A DNA stretch of 64,000 bases from Calonectria ilicicola (Eukaryota > Ascomycota > Sordariomycetes > Hypocreales > Nectriaceae), in the NCBI GenBank assembly GCA_020809705.1, contig CP085825.1, forward strand, positions 4,464,001-4,528,000, written 5' to 3'. Numbering within the stretch: the stretch's first letter is position 1; each line of letters opens with the position of its first letter. Shown here piece after piece: positions 57,065 through 64,000 of the stretch. Both the position numbers and the translations under genes were made by a program. The notes below the pieces were generated by a model. It saw nothing but the letters and a program-made list of their open reading frames with translations. It searched no databases and was not told the origin of the DNA.

Positions 57065-60000
57065 CCTTCCCAATTCGACTGCCGCGGGCGACCCAGGACG
57101 AGACGAGGCGTATGTGAGTAGGGAGACCCGGGGGGGTTGCGGCAGCAAGCCAGAGTGTGCGGGGCCGTATCCATCCCGAATCGATTTCGTAAATGCTCCC
57201 CAGTCTGTCGAACTTCTGGAAGGGTTCCTAGAAGAACAATTGGGCCATCATCTTCTAGGGGTCCCATGTGCTTCTTGAATCGATGGTGGGACCATCGGCA
57301 GTTGCATCACCTGGTGTGAAAAAAAAAAAAATTTTCTCGAAACACGGAACTCTGTCATGACTCTTATTTTCAGGTCAACAACATATACTTGCAATTGAGA
57401 TATCACACACGCTCTTTTCTTTTTTTTTTTCTTCTCTCGGCTCGGCTCGATGGGCTTATGCACGCTGCTTATGCAAGCCTTTTAGCGTGGGCATTGATAA
57501 AAAATGAGAAAAGGGCAAGTCGCAAGCGAACTTCCAAGCCGCCAAAGGGACCTGTTGTCTCTTCTCTCGGCTTCACATGCTGCAGCGGCGTAGAAACGGG
57601 AAGGTGTAGGATGATACTCACTGTGCAGTGTTTCTCCACCAAGTGGCTTAGGCTGAAATTTGTGCCCGAGTTCCCGTTTGATAGGCAAAATGCGCGATCC
57701 TTGCAAGAGCCCCCTTCGATCATAACAGCCCCCCCCAGCCGTAAACCCACCGCGGCTACGCATCGAGTTTTTTTTTTTCTTCTGCCTGCTTCTTTTTTGA
57801 GTTTCCCGATGACTGATACCCCCCCTTCAAGGCCCTCCCGTCTGTCAAATGACACCCCTACAACGATCACCCGGCAGGGTCCGGTAGCTAGTGCCGATCG
57901 CCGTCGGCTATTTGGGATGCAAACTATAACGCGCGGTGAGGATTTGTGTGTGCCCACCAGGGCGTGTTCGACGTAACGATGCATAGGAACGTCACATCGA
58001 GGGCAATCATCCTGAGCCCGAAACCTGGTCGATTCTATGCAAGTCAAACTTGAACAGGATGGGAAGAGGCTCCCTGGGTTCGTCATTTTCTTGGCGATCA
58101 ATAAGATTTACGGATTACTAGACCTGGATACGATCTCCCCAACCTAGCAAGCGCTGGGCTCTGTAGGGTAATCAAAGTAATCTAGGCAATCGAGATGGCT
58201 GCCGGTTTGCCGACATGCACGAGACCAATTTCCCCTTTTCATCTCATTGGCGTGTTCTGGTTGGCTTTCCTGGCCGGTTTGCCGCCTCGATTGGCCAGCC
58301 ATCTTGAAGAATTAGAGTGAAAGCTTGGCTTTCCTCTAGTCAGGATCTTTTTTTTCTTCTTCGTCTGTCTAATTCTCCCTTGCTCTAGGCAGCAGCTTTT
58401 TTCTCTTGTTTGCTTGTGGATTAAGTTGGATTTTTTGTTCAGCTTTGACCGACTAGCTGGGTTTGCGCCATGGGTTCGACCCAGATAGCGTGAGCTGACA
58501 TTGAGTTTTTATGAGTGGTAGTGGATTTTGGGCAGGTCGAATTAAAGTTTAGCAGCCCTCACTGGTGGGAGATATCACCAATGAGCGCCGGGTTGGGCCA
58601 GCTCTGGACAGAAGGTTTACGGATTGCCAGGAAGAGGGTTTCAGGTGACGATCCAACCAACAGTCTGGGCTTGGACAGATCCCAAGGCGGATCAATAGTA
58701 TATACAAGAAGGAAGGAATCCATTTGCAATATTATGCCAGGCACCCCCAAGTCATTTGGCCTCTTTTCTGCTGTTGGCGGCGTAAAGTTGGCCCAAAACG
58801 GCCACCGAAAGCTTTTAATTAGAGTTTGGTCAACGGTAACCAACCAACAGGCAGGGACAAAACGGCCATGTGGCGGTCGTTTGTTTGCACAACTCTAACA
58901 TATTGGCGTGTACGTCATCGCAGGAATCTCACTCGTCGACGGTAAATGATCAACCTGTTGAGTTGTCACGCCCAAATCTTGCATCGGACCACAGGGCTCC
59001 GAATCAGGATGAAGCTTTCTGTCCTTGATTTCTAAATTTGCTTTTTTCTCACACACACTCTCTCCCATGCTAGCTAGCTGTGCTCTGTAAATGGCCCTCT
59101 CACTGTGATAATAGTTTCTACCTGCAGAAATAGACACCAAACAGGGCCGCCCAGAGATTCTCGTGGGGGTCAGGTCCGAGTGCGCTGTTTAGCTGCCGGA
59201 CATTACTCCGTTTGGTTACGCTGTATACCAAGACGTAGCATTTTCTAAATGACACCCCCGTGCATGGTTTCTTTTTCTTTCCTCAAACGATCAACAAATG
59301 CAAATGCAAATGCAAAAAAGTTTAGGAAAGTTTCGTGTCCCTTAGTGAATGCCATGCCACTAATTGGCTCTAGTTGTGGTGGTCAATTTGCACAAGCTCG
59401 CATCCAAGACAAGAATTGTACTATCATGTTTTATTCGTATTGGATCGGATTCTTGATTGGCCCGTTTAGTCGAGTGCGACTCGTAAACGTCGTAAGGCCA
59501 GGTTGTAAGCGATACGTGCGATGGCGCCTATTAAGATGTGACACCCATGTCCGATGTCATTCAGCCAACTAGCTCACTGGTCCTGGCGTATCGGGCGCCC
59601 CCATGGGCACCTCTAGTCTTGCTGCACGCTCCGCGCCACAGTCATGGAGAGGGTGAGGAAGAGGACCACCACCCGACCGACCTTTACCACACCTACAAAC
59701 TGCTCCAGCCCAACCCTCCCACAATCCCGCAGCGGAAAGCTGAGCCACAGGTCTCAAACTGGGTGAAACCAGTGCCGCCGCTCGCTAGGTTAATTTGCCC
59801 GAACTTGGCCACGGATAGATTCCGCCCTTTGATGACGAATGCGCGCCCCTTGTTTGGCATGACATTTGGCACTCTCGTTTAGCAGTGTGGACACGACTTT
59901 GCTCATCATTCCTGATGGTAGCAGAGCCACACACGACTGGCGGTTGAGTCCGGATGGGTTTCGGGCCCTGGTCCGAAGGGAATTACCAAAGAGGGAAGCG

Positions 60001-60196
60001 GAGCGAGCCTCACTGCTGGGCAGCCAATCATTCCCATGGTAAGCACGCAAATGCAGTCATACACTCTATTTACGTATCTTTTGGGTAAACTGCATCACCA
60101 GACTTGAAGAAAATGTTCTAACAATGCAGCTATGATAGCTTTGGGAAATGACCAAAGGGACTAACCGAAAAAGCGGCTGAAAAAGAAGAAACTGTA

Positions 60197-60313
<117 letters not shown>

Positions 60314-61390
60314 ACATAATTTCGTCTTTACAAAAGGACGTAATTGAATAATAGGCGAGGTGTCATTGGAGAGCAGGCCCATCGGAGCTGAAGTACATGT
60401 TACACAGAAGCCAAGACACATTGCAAGGCCAACCTCGTCTTCAAGACTAGAATCGAGACAAGACAGCACTAGCGAGGATTGTCGCTGACATTTCAGTTCA
60501 GCATTTTTTTCCTGATTGAGGGGATTGCGAGTCAGATATTCTATTATGGGTCGTGGCCTCTGGCACGTCTGAGTCGCCCAAGGTTGGGTTGGGGCAGCCT
60601 GTTGGTAAGCGAGGTGGTAGTCGCAAAATAGAAGGGATCCCCTTGTAATTCCAGAAAGGTTAAATCCTCCATGATCCAACAAGGCCACCGCTCGCCTTGG
60701 TCCTGTTGGACGGATTGCGACGAAGGATGAGTGAAGGAGCTGACGAATGACCGGAAAAAGGATTTGGAGGCAGATAGTAAGGGGCGGAAAAGAACAAGGT
60801 GGCTCAGCCAAAGTTTGAAGGAATGCTATCATCGTGGTCCTTGAAACTCGTGCGTTTGATGTTTGTGCGCCGCATCATCATTTCCTGGCCGTGTTTCTTC
60901 TGCTGTACGTATCTCCCTCCCGCTCCCTTTTTTTCTTCCTGATTCTTGTTGGCCACTGCGCTTTGGCATTACGTTTGCTTTTTGTTTCCCCGCCACAGGA
61001 CCCCTTGAGTGGTTCGATGGCTTCTCTTCGGTGTGAATGACTTCATCTTTGACCCGATTAGGCCATTCCGAAGATGGACTAATCACAGGGTTTATGCGAC
61101 TACCGCGATGGAGGCAATTTACCCAAATCTCGGATCGGTCCTAAGAGCCTGCTCCCCACGCATGAAGTGCTGGGATGAGGGTTTCACTGTCGGGAATAAC
61201 GGAAATGGCGAAATCGAACTAGCCACAGAATAGTTGATGGAAAGGGCCGATCTACGGGTATACTTCTCAACAGGGAAAGAATGACGCGTTGGTCTCCTCA
61301 AATCGAGCGGTGATTAATGAACATTTGTGTTTTTCGGCATTGAAGCGGATGTGACAGGAATACGTTAGTGGGGGTGGGCTGGGCTCTGTC

Positions 61391-61413
61391 GTGCGTGCGT
61401 GCGTGCGTGCGTG
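61391..61413. repeat. (TGCG)n simple repeat
   Basis: Five successive TGCG units in a non-coding region. Confidence 0.9.
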
Positions 61414-64000
61414 GTAAGACTTATGGAGCAGCCAACGGGGCTGGGGAGGGCAGCAGCGGATTCGAGAAGAGGGCGGAAACCAAGACTTCCGCCGGGAGAG
61501 CGGACATGCCAAGACCGGCGAGGAGTCCAGTTTTTACGGTGGCCATGGCAAGTGTATACGCGTGTGAGGAGACAAGGCAAAAAGAAAAGCAAGCAAGCAG
61601 CCAGCAATGCACAAATGGCCTCCTGGTCCCCCTGTTCCGCCGAGCCCTCAGCGCGGACGTCGGCGGGCCGTTTGGGGCAAACGGCCCATACCCCGAGAAA
61701 AAAAAAAATGTCAAAATCGACGATTTGCCAAAGACGCGGTTTGTCGGCACTAGAGAATCCGAGATGGGGGCTTGGCGGTGGGAATAGAGTTTTGGTGAAG
61801 CAGCGGTGGGCGACCCGTTGTTGCGCGACGTGGAAATTGCAGAAGCGGCCGATCAGGCGGGTGACCATGTGGAAGCCCACCAACGGGTCAAGGGCTAGGG
61901 GCGCAAGGGGAGGGAGGGGCCAGACTACCACGAGGCAGCGCGGCAAAAGTGCATGGTGCAGGGCCAGAGAGGTGCAGTGCAGCAGTGGTGCAGTGTAGCG
62001 TGGTGCAGGAGGGCTGTCGGCATTAGCAGAGGCGAGCACAGGTGCAAGCACAAGGCAAAACGGCTGTAACTCTCAGACGCGGGCGCAGTAGGCACGAGCA
62101 CACTGAGTGCGCCATGTGTCATGATGTGAAGCGAAGCGAAGTATCAATACCGGAGATAACACTGGATATGGCTAGTCAATCCAGAAGGATGGAAGGATGA
62201 ATGAATGAACGCATGGTAGATGACGGGTGGCACGTATACAGTCTGTAAGCACTGCCGTGCTCCTCATTCAAAACGAAATCCCAGCCGTGCGCGCAGTCGT
62301 GACACCGCGCTCGTGCCGTTAGGTAGACCTGAGGATCGGGACGAGAGGACCCCATGCTCGGAGGGTAGCATCCCACGGAGGAGGGCCCCATTTTTCCGGG
62401 GCCTCAGAGTCTGTTCCGGCCCCCGGCCACCGGTAAGAGTGCACGGCGGGGTGCGCGGGCTGGGTGCACGGAGAGGCTCCTTGTACAACCAGTCCCCTAA
62501 TGTTTTACACTTTCGAATAGGTGACCAAATCGGGAACCGGGCGAGCTCCATTACCTTCCTAGGGCAAATGCGATCGGCATCGATATCAAGGGTGCTTGGG
62601 GTAGGGTCATGAAGTTGAGTTCGCCATGACGGGGACTTGGACGGCGCAGCCGCCGACTTGGACCGGGCAGTCGGTCAGGGCGTGCGCGACTCTGGCCCTG
62701 CGCTGGGCATGGGAATGGAACGGCCAGCTGAGCGACTGATGATAGAGGGCTTGGCGCTGACGTTTTGGGGGCCGACGGGGAGGGGAAGCCTTGGGAAAGT
62801 TGTTGGAGAATGGGGGTGTGGTATCATCAGCCAGCGAGGCCGGGATGATCGCTTCCAAGGAACAAGGTCGGCAGAGGTGGGCCGCAGCAGGGAGCAATGC
62901 TCCAAATCGGGTCAATGAGAGAACAGAAACAGGTTTGCATGTTTGCTGACAAGTTTTTTTTTGCCCTTTGCGCCATCTCTAGCTTCACGCTGACGAGGGA
63001 TGAAGGTTCCGGTGAGGCGGTACATGCCCCCGCCCTCTCTTTGGTGCTTATCCCCTTGGACAATTTGATTATAGGGCCGAGTAGGGGGGGAAGGGAACCC
63101 CTTCGCTGGGAGGAGATGAGCTATCAAGGAAGGGCGGCTATTGACTTTTATTTAGATGCATCATGGAAGGAGATCCCAGACCAAAAAAAGTAGGGGACAG
63201 CCCTTGTCACCAAGCAAACATCTGGGGCTGACTCGTGGGCAAGATGGGGTGGGATTGCGTGCCTTAAAAAGCAATTTGCACTAATAGCCAAACGGCCAGA
63301 GAAAAAAAAAAATTGAAGGATGCAGGCTAATACAGACGTCTAAACGGCCGTGAACGGGTCGTCCAACGAACAAATGTATGCGCACTTTTGGTTAGTTAGT
63401 TAGACTTTTGACACGAAACAAGCTGATATTCTTTGGGCGACTGGGTAGGTGGTTGGCCGATGAAGTCAATAAGATATGGAATTCGTTGACGAGCTCGGGA
63501 AACTGTGCGAGATTTGACTTTGTGCGTGCTGGGAGCTGGGCTGCAAGAGGCTGCTGGCAGAACCAACAGGGTCACTTTGGTCCCCATCAAGGGCACCGTC
63601 GTCTGTCATCGTCACGCATCGACGTCGATTGGTGGTCCCGCACTTGGGCCCTGCAGATAGCGGCACGAAAGGGTTGCATGCGCATGCCGTGACGGGTTTG
63701 CCCATTCCGCGTACCACACACACACACACGCACATCGAACCCAACACCCAACACAAATATATAGCAGCACAGGAAAAAAGCAACACAACGAAAATACACA
63801 CCCTTGGATGTGACGTGACGTGACGTATGACATCGGATCCGAAGGTGGATTGCTGACTGACTGTAGAACCCGGGAATAGCCTTGAGCGTTGCACCCGGCG
63901 GTACGAGCCTGGGATGTTCCCATGCACTGCATACGTACCTGTGTGATGATGATTGCTGAAAGATGACTAAAAGATGGCATATCGGTGCCACTGCTGAGCA

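Noticed and set aside
57469..58101. A 210-codon minus-strand ORF
   Set aside because: No recognisable motif; its low-complexity Lys/Arg part comes from a poly-T/CTT tract.
58474..58486. Hairpin TGGGTTCGACCCA, like a tRNA T-arm
   Set aside because: The surrounding sequence has no D-arm, anticodon arm or acceptor stem at the right spacing.

Overview
The window is nuclear DNA of a filamentous ascomycete, most likely a sordariomycete and probably hypocrealean. The signs are short GT-AG introns (about 48-150 bp) with CTAAC/CTGAC-type branch sites, pyrimidine-rich 5' leaders, two Zn(II)2Cys6 regulators, and typical fungal forms of eIF3f, Utp25, Mic12, bL17m, Cwf18 and HemB. All gene calls come from reading the sequence and from remembered family features; no database search was run.

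Layout: the 3' end of an unidentified acidic/lysine-rich protein (1-276) is followed by about 10.3 kb without a convincing gene. Next come two transcription-factor genes: a Zn2Cys6 domain fused to a maltose-O-acetyltransferase-like domain (10549-12616, +) and a classical Zn2Cys6 regulator (13914-16156, -). From 17 to 33 kb the window is gene-dense and mostly concerned with RNA and mitochondria: a mitochondrial PPR protein (-), the spliceosomal factor Cwf18 (+), a zinc-knuckle/RS protein (-), an R3H-SUZ protein (+), eIF3f (-), Utp25 (+), mitoribosomal bL17m (-) and MICOS subunit Mic12 (+). These genes alternate strands, giving compact divergent promoters (eIF3f/Utp25, bL17m/Mic12, PPR/Cwf18) and convergent 3' ends. 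After them lie a charged disordered ORF split by one in-frame TAG (33212-34735) and hemB (36793-38043).

The region 38-43 kb is gene-poor. Then come a membrane acyltransferase (+), a membrane-anchored amidohydrolase (-), an atypical protein-tyrosine phosphatase (+), a small very basic protein (+), a 599-residue disordered protein (-) and a mitochondrial DUF1279/FAM210-type protein (+). The last 7.7 kb again has no gene I can support, but holds a degenerate tRNA-like sequence and a long (AAAT)n microsatellite.

No transposon ORF, CRISPR array, rRNA gene, intact tRNA or biosynthetic gene cluster was found. The observations most worth checking are: an apparent AT-AG intron in the zinc-knuckle gene; replacement of the expected catalytic His by Leu in the acetyltransferase half of the TF fusion; the lone in-frame TAG in 33212-34735; two frame-preserving, stop-free introns; and two tRNA-like remnants. 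I did not find a clear-cut new multi-gene system.
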